DNA of 56,338 nt from an uncultured Sphingomonadaceae bacterium (GTDB taxonomy: Bacteria; Pseudomonadota; Alphaproteobacteria; Sphingomonadales; Sphingomonadaceae). The notes beneath the pieces are model-generated. The model was not told the DNA's origin, made no database searches, and was given only the letters and a program-made list of their open reading frames with translations. Location: positions 1 to 56,338 of the forward strand of contig CANMVC010000006.1 in the NCBI GenBank assembly GCA_947501325.1, given 5' to 3'. The position numbers and the translations under genes are program-made. Positions 48,201 through 56,046 of this stretch are shown piece after piece (position 1 is the first letter of the stretch; each line of letters starts with the position of its first letter).

Positions 48201-48389
48201 GTTCTGAATGCGAGTGCCAGTGACAATAATCGTCGAATCGGAGCCATCAGACTCGCTTTGTTCGGCGGATGTCTGGTCGCTATTTTCTTGATCCTGCGCT
48301 TTCACGGTTGTCGCAGAAATAGCCATGGCTGCAATTGCCGCGGATGCCAGGCATTGCCGAAGAGTCTGGGTTTTATAGGTTGGTCGCAT
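45255..48389 (-). CDS. TonB-dependent receptor
   Basis: A 1044-residue outer-membrane receptor with a signal peptide to about residue 31 (ISATTVKA). The TonB-box-like STIIVTGTRI is near residue 54, and the plug domain contains SLLDLRGLGTERTLVLVNGRR and GGNSAIYGADAVAGVVNF. The C-terminal strand ends in F (FFYAGVEVNF). The size and the RGLG plug variant are typical of the large sphingomonad/Caulobacter receptors for oligosaccharides or other complex ligands. No substrate gene cluster is adjacent except the monooxygenase. Confidence 0.95.
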   Translation of the reverse strand: MRPTYKTQTLRQCLASAAIAAMAISATTVKAQDQENSDQTSAEQSESDGSDSTIIVTGTRIQNPNVSSPVPITSVEIEDLVSTGSVSLGDAINELPALRSTFSQGNSTRFIGTAGLSLLDLRGLGTERTLVLVNGRRHVTASPGDFRVDVNTIPIDLVERVDIVTGGNSAIYGADAVAGVVNFVLKRDFEGIRFRAQSGISDEGDRAASFGSLTLGQNFSDGRGNVAVALEYADSDPLFNIQRDNITGAVSGRNQFQLVEDRTGEPSTGNGVPDRNFIRGVRNNNISDGGLYTSTCPTAVDAADPNFAAIQARRAVNCTGLFGTSGAELGRTFVFNEAGSLIANPIITDFRPFGSGNAFGGLGSTLNNTGMLQAGLERYAVNFLASYEISEAFRPFIEAKYVRIDALQEGQPTFFNNTFSIDNPFLSDENRALLVSSLADGATSFSAFRFNTDFGGRGEEHRRETYRIVAGIDGTFNDDWKYELAFNYGRLDTFYETNGNVLIDEYFNSIDAVRNASGDIVCGINADADPTNDDPACAPANLFGSGNISQAALNYFGFTSSRDEKAEQYSVTAYVAGDSSELFELPGGPVGIVIGGEYRRDTAFSAFDEVTASGATFLNAIADFDPPAAEVWEAYGEINLPILADMPFAEELSFQAAGRVSDYNSAVGTVFAYNLSGTYAPTPDLRLRVGYAESVRAPSLSDQFSTGSQTFVNGLADPCSADNIANNPNRAANCQADPNVPAFNPDGVTPFTNLPGSGVRGINAGNPDITEEKGESLTIGAIYQPNFIPGLTIAVDYYDITVKDVIFTLTGQTIINQCYDNPGGIDNPFCAAISRRPDGTFAGQSDRILDGQTISLPVIGDSFRAGPFNFAKLETSGIDLDVNYTGEIFDGVQLNTRLLLSYLIKRNQFTDVTQPDFADRLKSELGDPEWAATFRAGLDFGDFDFTYELRYIGKQTIALEYEDQNSFDGEPPRDPDAFPQVFYPDVFYHDIRMGVDVNDRFRFYGGVDNVFDRLPPFGLDGTGQGDGIFNNTGRFFYAGVEVNF

Positions 48390-48460
48390 TTTGAATTCCC
48401 CTGCTTGGTTACAGGAGCAACCAAATGATATCAGAGTTCATTCATCAATAAAATAATGCG

Positions 48461-48569
48461 CTATATTCAATAATGTAAAGTGTATGAAGTTTTGCGGCAA
48501 CGGTGACTTTACATATTTGTAAATTGGATATTTTCCACTGTGCAGAGTTTACATATATTTGAATATAAA
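48461..48569. promoter_or_regulatory. Three AT-rich TTTACAT motifs upstream of the TonB receptor gene
   Basis: CTTTACATTATTGAATATAG lies on the minus strand at 48461-48480. TTTACATATTTGTAAA, a perfect dyad, is at 48508-48523. TTTACATATATTTGAATATA starts at 48548. The latter two are exactly 40 bases apart. The gap 48390-48777 is otherwise AT-rich, and the 66-codon frame in it is not convincing. These sites could bind a regulator, MucR being the nearest candidate. Confidence 0.5.
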
Positions 48570-48777
48570 GGAAAATATAGTGTTTCATGAGAGGTTTGTC
48601 GGGCAAAAGCTATCGCTTTTTCACGCACAATCATATGCACCGACAAAAATGCTTCCATTTTCATCGGTGCTTGATTCTTGATTTCTTGTTTAGAAGGTCG
48701 TGTCGCCAAGTAACGATTTTACAGCTGAGGCAATGTCAAAGGAGTAAAATCATGGGCGCCAGATAATATGGCTGCCC

Positions 48778-49182
48778 CTATTTCCGACCCAACCCAATTT
48801 TCGTCGCCAAGCCACTACGGACTTTCGAATAGTTGGACGAAACCATCGGATAATCCGGTGCGAGGCCCCATTTCGCACGATATTCTTCGGGCGTCATATT
48901 ATAGCGTGTCATCAGATGACGCTTGAGCATCTTGAATTTTTTGCCATCTTCGAGACAGACGATATGATCCGGCTTGATCGATTGATCGATCGGCACAGCC
49001 GGCTCCTGCTTGGTTTTTGCAGAGCCTGGCTCGCTATTAAGATCTGACAGCGCGCTGTGCACGCTGTTAATCAACACAGGCAAATCTGAAACAGCGACAT
49101 TGTTATTGTTCACATGCGCTACAACAATTTGTGATGTTAAAGCGATGAGCGTTTCGTCCATTCGATTATCAACTTCTGACAT
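48778..49182 (-). CDS. mucR: MucR/Ros family transcriptional regulator
   Basis: A 134-residue regulator of the Ros/MucR family (zinc-finger-type, H-NS-like function in alphaproteobacteria). The DNA-binding part is CLEDGKKFKMLKRHLMTRYN followed by MTPEEYRAKWGL. Of the four zinc ligands in Ros, only C76 and H89 remain; the second cysteine is D79 and the last histidine position is R93/Y94, so this member may fold without zinc. ATG 49182 has GGGGAA upstream; a longer start lacks support. It lies upstream of the TonB receptor gene, on the same strand, separated by 388 bases. Confidence 0.92.
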   Translation of the reverse strand: MSEVDNRMDETLIALTSQIVVAHVNNNNVAVSDLPVLINSVHSALSDLNSEPGSAKTKQEPAVPIDQSIKPDHIVCLEDGKKFKMLKRHLMTRYNMTPEEYRAKWGLAPDYPMVSSNYSKVRSGLATKIGLGRK

Positions 49183-49403
49183 ATTATTCCCCGATCCCGA
49201 TATTTCCCCAAATACCTCAATTTTTTCAATTGATAAGTAATTTACATCCAAAATGGATATAAATTACAGATGTCCGTCATGGAGCGATAAATCAAGTGTT
49301 CTTTGCCCATCATTTTCACTAATTTATAGTCCATCATGACCCATAGTCTCGTCTGATATGATTGTCAGACGACTTTGCGCATCAAAATGGCGGACAATAA
49401 TGG

Positions 49404-50036
49404 TCAGATATAGGAGGCTGTGGTTTTCGCCGCGACCTGTTCAGCCGTAACGCCGGGTGCCAGTTCGATGAGCTTGAACGGGCTGTCATGATCCGCGCGA
49501 TGAAATACCGCCAGATCGGTGATGATCATGTCCACCACATTGGCACCGGTTAGGGGCAAGGTGCATTCGGGAATGAATTTGGGGCTGCCATCCTTGGCAC
49601 AGTGATCCATGACCACGATGATTTTCTTGACCCCGGCAACGAGATCCATGGCGCCGCCCATGCCTTTGATCATTTTGCCAGGAATCATCCAGTTTGCGAT
49701 GTCCCCGTTTTGGGCAACTTCCATCGCACCCAAAACGGTCAAATCAATATGCCCGCCGCGGATCATTGCAAAGCTGTCGGCGCTGCCAAAATAGCTTGAA
49801 GAGGGCAAAGCGCTGATCGTTTGCTTGCCCGCATTGATCAGGTCAGCGTCAATTTCGTCCTCATAGGGGAAGGGCCCGATGCCCAGCATGCCATTTTCGG
49901 ATTGCAGCGTTACTTCGACGCCATCGGGAATATGATTGGCAACCAGAGTGGGAATACCAATACCAAGATTGACATAATAGCCGTCCTGCAACTCGCGCGC
50001 GGCGCGGGCGGCCATTTGGTTCCGGTCCCAGCTCAT
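49404..50036 (-). CDS. scoB: 3-oxoacid CoA-transferase subunit B
   Basis: A 210-residue beta subunit of a succinyl-CoA:3-ketoacid (or 3-oxoadipate) CoA-transferase. The catalytic glutamate is E47 in [11 protein letters not shown]. It moves CoA from succinyl-CoA to acetoacetate or 3-oxoadipate. Its start overlaps the subunit A stop by four bases (ATGA). The substrate choice between acetoacetate and oxoadipate is not decided by the motif; no pca genes are nearby, which favours the ketone-body type. Confidence 0.92.
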   Translation of the reverse strand: MSWDRNQMAARAARELQDGYYVNLGIGIPTLVANHIPDGVEVTLQSENGMLGIGPFPYEDEIDADLINAGKQTISALPSSSYFGSADSFAMIRGGHIDLTVLGAMEVAQNGDIANWMIPGKMIKGMGGAMDLVAGVKKIIVVMDHCAKDGSPKFIPECTLPLTGANVVDMIITDLAVFHRADHDSPFKLIELAPGVTAEQVAAKTTASYI

Positions 50037-50743
50037 GATGCGGTCTCCCGTTCCCGGGTCATGCGAAACTCGATCTTCTTGTCATAAGGCGAACCATCGA
50101 TCAGGCGCTTGACATAGATGCTCGGCAAATGGATCGCATCTGGATCCAGTTCACCGATCTCGACAATTTCCTCGACTTCGGCGACGCAAATCTTGCCTGC
50201 TGTTGCCATCGGCGCGTTAAAGTTTCGCGCGGTCTTGCGGAAGATGAGGTTGCCGGCTTTGTCCGCCTTCCAACCTTTGATCAGGCACAGGTCTGCAAAT
50301 ATCCCGCGTTCGAGGATATAATCTTCTCCATCGAAATTCTTGACTTCTTTGCCTTCGGCGACCTGCGTGCCGACGCCAGTCTTGGTATAAAATCCCGGTA
50401 TACCCGCCCCACCGGCGCGGCAGCGTTCGGCCAGCGTCCCCTGGGGACAGAATTCGACCTCCAGCTCCCCGGACAAATATTGTCTTTCAAACTCCTTATT
50501 CTCGCCGACATAGGAAGAGATCATCTTCTTGACCTGCTTTGACCGCAACAACTTGCCCAGCCCCTCATTATCGATTCCCGCATTGTTGGAGGCAATGGTC
50601 AGGTCTTTAACGCCCGACGCCTGCATCGCGTCTATCAGCCGTTCGGGAATGCCACAGAGACCGAAACCCCCGACACATAAATGCATGCCATCAAATAGCA
50701 GCCCGTCCAGCGCTGTTGCCGCATCAGGGTATATCTTCTTCAT
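50033..50743 (-). CDS. scoA: 3-oxoacid CoA-transferase subunit A
   Basis: A 236-residue alpha subunit. The start [23 protein letters not shown] contains the CoA-binding glycine-rich loop, and [20 protein letters not shown] is a family landmark (motifs quoted in part). With subunit B it forms the active transferase. A 4-base overlap couples their translation. Divergent from the 50833 gene, with 89 bases between. Confidence 0.92.
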   Translation of the reverse strand: MKKIYPDAATALDGLLFDGMHLCVGGFGLCGIPERLIDAMQASGVKDLTIASNNAGIDNEGLGKLLRSKQVKKMISSYVGENKEFERQYLSGELEVEFCPQGTLAERCRAGGAGIPGFYTKTGVGTQVAEGKEVKNFDGEDYILERGIFADLCLIKGWKADKAGNLIFRKTARNFNAPMATAGKICVAEVEEIVEIGELDPDAIHLPSIYVKRLIDGSPYDKKIEFRMTRERETAS

Positions 50744-50832
50744 ATCGAGCCTTTTCGCTAGTCTTTCCGGCTTTTAGCCGAAGATTTGGCTGATCGTCCA
50801 GATTAGAATATATTTGCATTCGCGGATCGGTT

Positions 50833-51945
50833 ATGGGCGCGTTCGTGACCCGATTTTTAGCATGTCTCTCTTTGTTTATTGTCCTTATTCCGGTGACCTA
50901 TATGCATGGGGCGGCGCCGCTGAAGGATAGCAGTCAACAAATCCAGTTGCAGCCGATCAATTTCAATGCTCAGGAACCCGGCCGGACGAAATCTGGCCGG
51001 CTCGAATTTCTCGCTGGTTGGAAAATGACCAGTGATAACGATGATTTTGGCGGTATCTCGTCCATGCTCATTCTGCCGGGCAACCGGTTTTTCATGTTGA
51101 GTGATGCTGGCGTGTTGATGGGATTCATATTGGACCAGCAGAACGGCCTTGCTAAAGGTCCTTCGATCGCGCCGTTGCCTGATGGACCGCCAGTGGCAAA
51201 TGAATTTGCCAAAAAGAACTGGGATGCAGAATCGTTGGTGCATGATCCTGAGACGGGGCAATTTTGGGTGGGTTATGAGCGCTATCATAGCGTCTGGCGC
51301 TATGGGCCGTCCTTTGCTCGCAAAGAAGCGGAGCACAAGGTTGCGGCGATGCAGAATTGGCCGCTCAATGGCGGTGCGGAGGCGATGCTGCGTTTGTCGG
51401 GCCGCGAGCGCGCGGCGGACCGTTTTCTGATTTTCTCGGAATCAGCAGATTTTGGTAAGGGTGCCTATCAGGCTTTGCTATTTGAGGGTGATCCGGCAGA
51501 AGCGGGCAACACGCCCCAGCTATTCGGATATCGCCCACCCCGAGGTTATATGCTAACCGATGCGGCCTTGTTGCCCGATGGTCGGGCGCTGTTATTGCAC
51601 CGCCGCTTTACCCCGCTTGATGGTGTGTCTGCGATTCTTTCCATTGGTGACCTGTCCGAAATTGCGGTCGGTAAAGTCTGGAGCGCGCAGCGGATTGCGA
51701 CGCTGAAGTCGCCGATGAGGGTTGATAATATGGAGGCTCTGGCGGTCACGACCGAAGGCGAGGACACGATCGTCTGGATCGCATCGGATGATAATTTCCA
51801 GGCTATTCAGGAAACCCTGTTGATGAAGTTCCGCTTGTTGCCCGGCAAGCAGAAGCGCAAAAAGGTCAAGGCCGATGCACCGGCGTCCAAGGCCCAAAAC
51901 GACAAAGCCGAGGCGAGCCCCGGCTTTTCGTCAATTCCCAATTAA
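50833..51945 (+). CDS. Esterase-like activity of phytase family protein
   Basis: A 370-residue secreted or membrane-anchored protein with an N-terminal hydrophobic segment (about 5-24). FGGISSMLILPGNRFFMLSDAGVL and NWDAESLVHDPETGQFWVGYERYHSVWRY match the esterase-like phytase (beta-propeller) family; VDNMEALAVTTEGEDTIVWIASDDNF is its last blade (motifs quoted only in part). The C-terminal 35 residues are rich in Lys and Ala and look disordered. Function in sphingomonads is unproven; phosphate release from organic esters is the usual suggestion. Confidence 0.85.
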   Translation: MGAFVTRFLACLSLFIVLIPVTYMHGAAPLKDSSQQIQLQPINFNAQEPGRTKSGRLEFLAGWKMTSDNDDFGGISSMLILPGNRFFMLSDAGVLMGFILDQQNGLAKGPSIAPLPDGPPVANEFAKKNWDAESLVHDPETGQFWVGYERYHSVWRYGPSFARKEAEHKVAAMQNWPLNGGAEAMLRLSGRERAADRFLIFSESADFGKGAYQALLFEGDPAEAGNTPQLFGYRPPRGYMLTDAALLPDGRALLLHRRFTPLDGVSAILSIGDLSEIAVGKVWSAQRIATLKSPMRVDNMEALAVTTEGEDTIVWIASDDNFQAIQETLLMKFRLLPGKQKRKKVKADAPASKAQNDKAEASPGFSSIPN

Positions 51946-51962
51946 TACTGTAAAAACAGTAT
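51945..51962. terminator. Small hairpin between convergent genes
   Basis: ATACTGT-AAAA-ACAGTAT, a 7-bp stem covering the ends of the phytase-like gene and rpmB. Weak and without a long T run; a possible bidirectional stop. Confidence 0.35.
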
Positions 51963-51963
51963 C

Positions 51964-52251
51964 TTAAGCAGCAACCTGCTTTTTGGCGATTTCTTTTTTG
52001 AGGCGACGCACGCGCAGGCTCAATTTGTCGTCGGATGTTTTCAGCAGCCAGTTATCCAGCCCGCCAACATGCTCAACCGAACGCAGACCGTGGGTCGAAA
52101 CGCGCAGCTTGACGCCTTTGCCGAGAGAGTCGGACAACAAGGTCACATTTTGCAAGTTCGGCAAAAAGGTTTTCTTGGTCCGGTTTTTGGCGTGCGATAC
52201 GTTATTGCCTACCAGCCGAGTCTTACCTGTCAGTTCGCAAATCCGCGACAT
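51964..52251 (-). CDS. rpmB: 50S ribosomal protein L28
   Basis: A 95-residue L28. It starts [20 protein letters not shown], contains [12 protein letters not shown] and ends in the usual alphaproteobacterial basic tail [14 protein letters not shown]. The ATG at 52251 gives the standard start; the longer frame adds non-conserved residues. It is a single gene. Confidence 0.97.
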   Translation of the reverse strand: MSRICELTGKTRLVGNNVSHAKNRTKKTFLPNLQNVTLLSDSLGKGVKLRVSTHGLRSVEHVGGLDNWLLKTSDDKLSLRVRRLKKEIAKKQVAA

Positions 52252-52416
52252 GTTATCTGTCCAATTTCTTGTTATTGAGTGATTCCCGTAGGAAAGACAG
52301 CGCACCTAACGCCAAATCGCCCATCCGTCAAGCATGTGCCGCGCAGATTATTGCTCTGTCGGGCAACCAACCGGTCCCTCCCTCGTTGATAGGGCATAAT
52401 TGAAAAAGGACATATC

Positions 52417-52590
52417 ATGATCATCTTGAAAATATTGCTCGCCATCCTTCTGCCGCCGCTTGGTGTCTTCGTTCAGGAGGGGCTGAACAAGAATTTCTGG
52501 ATCAGCGTTATCCTGACTCTGCTCGGTTATGTTCCGGGTATTGTGTTTGCGCTGTATATCCTGCTCGCAAAAGGGTCCGCACGCGTTTAG
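52417..52590 (+). CDS. Pmp3/YqaE family small membrane protein
   Basis: A 57-residue protein with two membrane helices. MIILKILLAILLPPLGVFVQ followed by EGLNKNFWISVILTLLGYVPG and ALYILL is the Pmp3/YqaE (UPF0057) signature (quoted in part). AAGGA lies six bases before the ATG at 52417. These hydrophobic peptides modulate membrane potential and salt or stress tolerance. It stands alone between rpmB (divergent) and tadA, ending 71 bases before the latter. Confidence 0.88.
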   Translation: MIILKILLAILLPPLGVFVQEGLNKNFWISVILTLLGYVPGIVFALYILLAKGSARV

Positions 52591-52661
52591 CCCCAGGGCA
52601 TATACCGCGATCGACCGGAATATGTGGTCCTGATCCGAAAATCTGACTAAAGCTTTGCAGC

Positions 52662-53120
52662 ATGGCGATGGATCAGGTCCGGACATATATGACGCGCGCG
52701 CTGGCACTGGCGCGGGATGCCGCGGCTGCCGGTGAAGTACCGGTTGGCGCGGTGGTTGTGCGAGATGGTGAGATTATTGCCGAAGGCCATAATCAGCCCC
52801 GCGCCTCCGGTGATCCCACCGCCCATGCCGAGATTGTCGCTCTGCGCGCCGCTGCATCAAAGCTTGGGACGGAAAAGCTTGCGGATTGCGATCTTTGGGT
52901 GACTCTGGAGCCATGCACCATGTGCGCAGGCGCCATTTCCCATGCGCGAATCAAAAGGGTCTATTATGGCGCCGTCGATCCCAAAGGCGGCGCGGTGGAC
53001 AGCGGCGTGAATTTCTTTGCCGCTGCCACCTGCCATCATGCGCCGGAAGTCTATGCCGGGTTCGACGAGGCCGAGTCCGCCGCGCTGCTTCGGGATTTTT
53101 TCAAAGAGCGTCGCGACTGA
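52662..53120 (+). CDS. tadA: tRNA-specific adenosine deaminase
   Basis: A 152-residue TadA, which converts A34 to inosine in tRNA-Arg(ACG). The zinc site is H55-A-E57 and P-C85-T-M-C88 in LEPCTMCAGA. Normal length. An ATG at 52668 is a possible alternative start. No tRNA or guaB-like neighbour is present. Confidence 0.95.
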   Translation: MAMDQVRTYMTRALALARDAAAAGEVPVGAVVVRDGEIIAEGHNQPRASGDPTAHAEIVALRAAASKLGTEKLADCDLWVTLEPCTMCAGAISHARIKRVYYGAVDPKGGAVDSGVNFFAAATCHHAPEVYAGFDEAESAALLRDFFKERRD

Positions 53121-53195
53121 GCCGAAAGGCCAAAGCCTTGCGACTTTTGCCCAGCCATTTATGAGCCATGTACAGGCCCGACCGACACTATCCAA

Positions 53196-53287
53196 CCGTT
53201 TGTCCTGAGCCTGTCGAAGGACGCTGGCGCGCCATAGATGTACCGGCGGGCTTTAGATGCACTTCGACAGGCCCAGTGCGAACGGTT
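53196..53287. repeat. Palindromic element, family A, copy 2
   Basis: CCGTTTGTCCTGAGCCTGTC with GAAGG and the inverted ACTTCGACAGGCCCAGTGCG with AACGG, around a centre of about 45 bases. It lies between tadA and the response regulator, 55 bases downstream of the latter's stop. Confidence 0.85.
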
Positions 53288-53341
53288 TATCACGAGGGTG
53301 AACGCAGTGGCCCATGCTCCGGCTCGCTATCCGGAACGCGA

Positions 53342-54142
53342 TTAATGCACGAATCGGGCAACCACGTCGCGGTAACTGCGGCTCACCTTGACCTGCGCGC
53401 CCGATCCCAGAACCAGAAAACATTCGCCATTGGTGTGCGGTTTCACTTCCCGCACCTGACCGAGATTAACGATGGTCGAGCGGTGGACACGCTGAAAATT
53501 ACGCGGATCAAGCCGTTTTTCGAGATCTTTCATCGTTTCCCGCAAGATCAGCGAATTATCGGCCGTGTAGATGCACATATAATCACCAGCGGCATCGATT
53601 CGCTCGATCGTATCGACATCGACCCGGAAAATCTGGCCGCGATCCTTGACGTTGATCAGTTTTTCATAGCGGCTCGCAGCGGCGGGTTCTTCGGCATTTT
53701 CCAGATCTGCCATCGCGCCGGGCGCCACTTCGCTCAGCACATTTTTGAGCTTTTCAATTTCTTCGGCGCCCCGTTTTTCGGTGAGACGGTTGCGGACACG
53801 TTCCAGCGCATCGGCCAGCCGGTCCGGTTCAACCGGTTTCACCAGATAATCAATCGCTTCCGCTTCAAAAGCGCGCACCGCATGGTCGGCAAAAGCGGTT
53901 ACGAAAATGAACAGGGGTGGTTCGATTTCCATAATCCCCTGAATCACCGAAAAGCCATCAAAGCCGGGCATCTGGATATCGAGAAACACCAGATCAGGCT
54001 TCAATGTCTTGATTTTGCGAATCGCTTCCCGTCCGTTGCTGCAGGTGTCGATGATTTCGATATCTTCGAATTTTTCCAGACGGATCTGCAGCCCTTGAAT
54101 GGCCAGTTTTTCGTCGTCGACTAATATCGTCTTTATCGTCAT
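53342..54142 (-). CDS. LytTR-type response regulator
   Basis: A 266-residue regulator. The receiver domain contains D9/D10 and the phospho-acceptor D55 in LVFLDIQMPGFDG, with the conserved T and K in VTAFADHAVRAF and LVKPV. A linker follows, then a LytTR DNA-binding domain with INVKDRGQIFRVDVDTI and FQRVHRSTIVNLGQVRE. It overlaps the kinase gene by four bases, so they form one two-component system of the LytS/AlgR type. The target genes are not visible. Confidence 0.93.
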   Translation of the reverse strand: MTIKTILVDDEKLAIQGLQIRLEKFEDIEIIDTCSNGREAIRKIKTLKPDLVFLDIQMPGFDGFSVIQGIMEIEPPLFIFVTAFADHAVRAFEAEAIDYLVKPVEPDRLADALERVRNRLTEKRGAEEIEKLKNVLSEVAPGAMADLENAEEPAAASRYEKLINVKDRGQIFRVDVDTIERIDAAGDYMCIYTADNSLILRETMKDLEKRLDPRNFQRVHRSTIVNLGQVREVKPHTNGECFLVLGSGAQVKVSRSYRDVVARFVH

Positions 54143-55368
54143 GGATTTATGTCCTTTTGGTGCGATGAAGCCATGGCGGGGGCGGTGACGAGACCCCCTT
54201 GGCTTGTATCGGATGCATGCTCCCCAAATATGGCTTCGTTCCTGATCTGACCGACTGTTGCATTATCTTGTGCGGCCTCTTTATCAATCTGGTCTCTGGT
54301 CTCAAACGGCAATGCGATGATCACAGAAAAACCGCCCCCTGCTGATGATTTAATCTCGAACTTATGGGCTTCTCCATAAGCTTGGTTTAATCGCTCCTGA
54401 ATATTTCCCAATCCTACACCAGTAGAATCGGTTGATTTTGGTATTGGCCCGTTTTTACCCGGGCCGGTATCCGCCACAGTAATCTTGACCATATCCTGGT
54501 CAAGCCGAGCCGATACAGCGATTTCGGCGCCCTCTTCGAGCGGCGTCACCGCATATTTTATCGCATTTTCAACCAGAGGCTGCAACAATAGTGAGGGCAG
54601 CAAGGCATCGCGGACGGCCGGGTCGATATCAAAACTGGGCCGCAGCCGATCCTCAAAGCGCATTTTTTCGATGTCGAGATAGAGATGCAGCGTCTCGACT
54701 TCCTGAGCCAAGGTCACCCGGCTATGTACTTCATTGACCAATGTATGGCGCAGGAACGAGGACAGGCGCGAGAGCATCGCATTGGCTGGTTCGGTCTGTT
54801 TCAGCAGCACCAATGTCGAAATGCTGTTGAGCGTATTGAACAGGAAATGCGGGTTGAGCTGGTAACGCAGCATCGCCAGCTGTGCCCGGGTGGCCTGGGT
54901 TTCCAGCCGCATGAGCTGGTCATTTTGTTCTTCGACCCGCAGGAAGAAGTTTATCGCAAAATACAGCGCCGACCAGGCGCCCAGCATCGTGAAATCAACA
55001 AAAACATAACCCACGAAGAGACTCGCAAATCCGGTTTCGATGGTCGGATTCTGGATCAGAAAGACCCAGGCGTCGATAAATGCAAAGAGGGCGGCCGCGA
55101 CCGACAAGACAATAGTCGTCGTGACCCAGGTGATAATCGGCTTCCGGTGAATCAGATTTTTGTAGACGACCGATAACAGCAGCGAAATCGAATAGCCGGT
55201 AATGGTCGATATGATGATCGGCAATAGAAAGCTGAGCGGCTGTCCATTGGCGATACCGGAAATGCCACGCAGCGCCAATGCACCGGCCCAGCCTGCCGAC
55301 TGCAGGTTCCAGAATGCGCGGTTTTTATTGCCAAAAAAGGGCTGCGGGCGAATATCTATGACGGCCAT
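54139..55368 (-). CDS. Sensor histidine kinase, LytS/AlgZ type
   Basis: A 409-residue kinase with four N-terminal helices (about 35-140), a short coiled coil, and the HisKA_5-type site LNPHFLFNTLNS with H174. The N box PLVENAIKYAV and G boxes DTGPGKNG and GVGLGNIQERL complete the catalytic domain. An unusual 45-residue polar tail follows the ATPase domain. It has no periplasmic sensor domain, so it probably reads a membrane signal. First gene of the operon with the LytTR regulator. Confidence 0.93.
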   Translation of the reverse strand: MAVIDIRPQPFFGNKNRAFWNLQSAGWAGALALRGISGIANGQPLSFLLPIIISTITGYSISLLLSVVYKNLIHRKPIITWVTTTIVLSVAAALFAFIDAWVFLIQNPTIETGFASLFVGYVFVDFTMLGAWSALYFAINFFLRVEEQNDQLMRLETQATRAQLAMLRYQLNPHFLFNTLNSISTLVLLKQTEPANAMLSRLSSFLRHTLVNEVHSRVTLAQEVETLHLYLDIEKMRFEDRLRPSFDIDPAVRDALLPSLLLQPLVENAIKYAVTPLEEGAEIAVSARLDQDMVKITVADTGPGKNGPIPKSTDSTGVGLGNIQERLNQAYGEAHKFEIKSSAGGGFSVIIALPFETRDQIDKEAAQDNATVGQIRNEAIFGEHASDTSQGGLVTAPAMASSHQKDINP

Positions 55369-55464
55369 ATGCCCTATCTATAGCGCGGCATTGCCGTTTG
55401 GGAAAGAATCGCATAATATCTGTTGAGAAAACGCGAAGATAAGCGTGAACCTGAGGAGAATGAC

Positions 55465-56046
55465 ATGGGCGGCCCCAATGAAGTGACGGCAAAATTTGCG
55501 GCGATGGACGAAGGCACCAAGGAAGATTGGGATATCATCGGCGGCCATTATATGCCCTTTGCCAGCAAGGTTGCGGACCGTGTGCTGGATCATTTGCGCT
55601 TGTTGGATGGCGACTATGGCGGCTTTCCCGTCGACCGGCTGGAGCACAGCCTGCAAACCGCGACTCGTGCCCATCGTGACGGGCGGCCCGATGATTATGT
55701 GGTCATGGCGTTACTGCATGATATTGGCGACACATTGGGAACATTTAACCATCCCGATGTCGCCGCGGCCATCCTGAAACCTTTTGTCAGCGAAAAACTA
55801 TTCTGGATCACCGAGAAGCACGGCATTTTTCAGGGCTATTATTTTTTCCATCATCTCGGGCAGGACCGCGACATGCGCGAACAGTTTCGCGGGCATGAAC
55901 ATTTTGAAGATTGCGCGGAATTTTGTGAGAAATATGACCAGAAGGCGTTCGATGCTAATTATGACAGCGCGCCGCTGGAGTTTTTCGAACCGATTGTAAA
56001 GCGCGTCATGGCGCGGCCGATTAACAGCATTTATGTGAACGAATAG
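55465..56046 (+). CDS. HD-domain protein, PhnZ/MIOX-like
   Basis: A 193-residue HD-superfamily protein. H61 (LEHSLQTA) and H85-D86 (LLHDIGD) give the HD core. The spacing of Y51, H61 and H85 equals that of Y24, H34 and H58 in the diiron phosphonate oxygenase PhnZ, as I remember it. PhnZ's E27, however, is F54 here (YGGF). So it is probably a diiron oxygenase or phosphohydrolase with a changed substrate gate. ATG 55465 follows GAGGAG; a longer start has no Shine-Dalgarno. No phosphonate genes are adjacent. Confidence 0.85.
   Translation: MGGPNEVTAKFAAMDEGTKEDWDIIGGHYMPFASKVADRVLDHLRLLDGDYGGFPVDRLEHSLQTATRAHRDGRPDDYVVMALLHDIGDTLGTFNHPDVAAAILKPFVSEKLFWITEKHGIFQGYYFFHHLGQDRDMREQFRGHEHFEDCAEFCEKYDQKAFDANYDSAPLEFFEPIVKRVMARPINSIYVNE

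Noticed and set aside
48509-48709. 66-codon minus-strand frame in the gap between mucR and the TonB receptor
   Set aside because: No family, no good ribosome binding site, and it overlaps the AT-rich motif cluster.
53168-54124. 318-codon plus-strand frame opposite the response regulator
   Set aside because: Starts in the family A repeat and is antisense to a canonical LytTR regulator.
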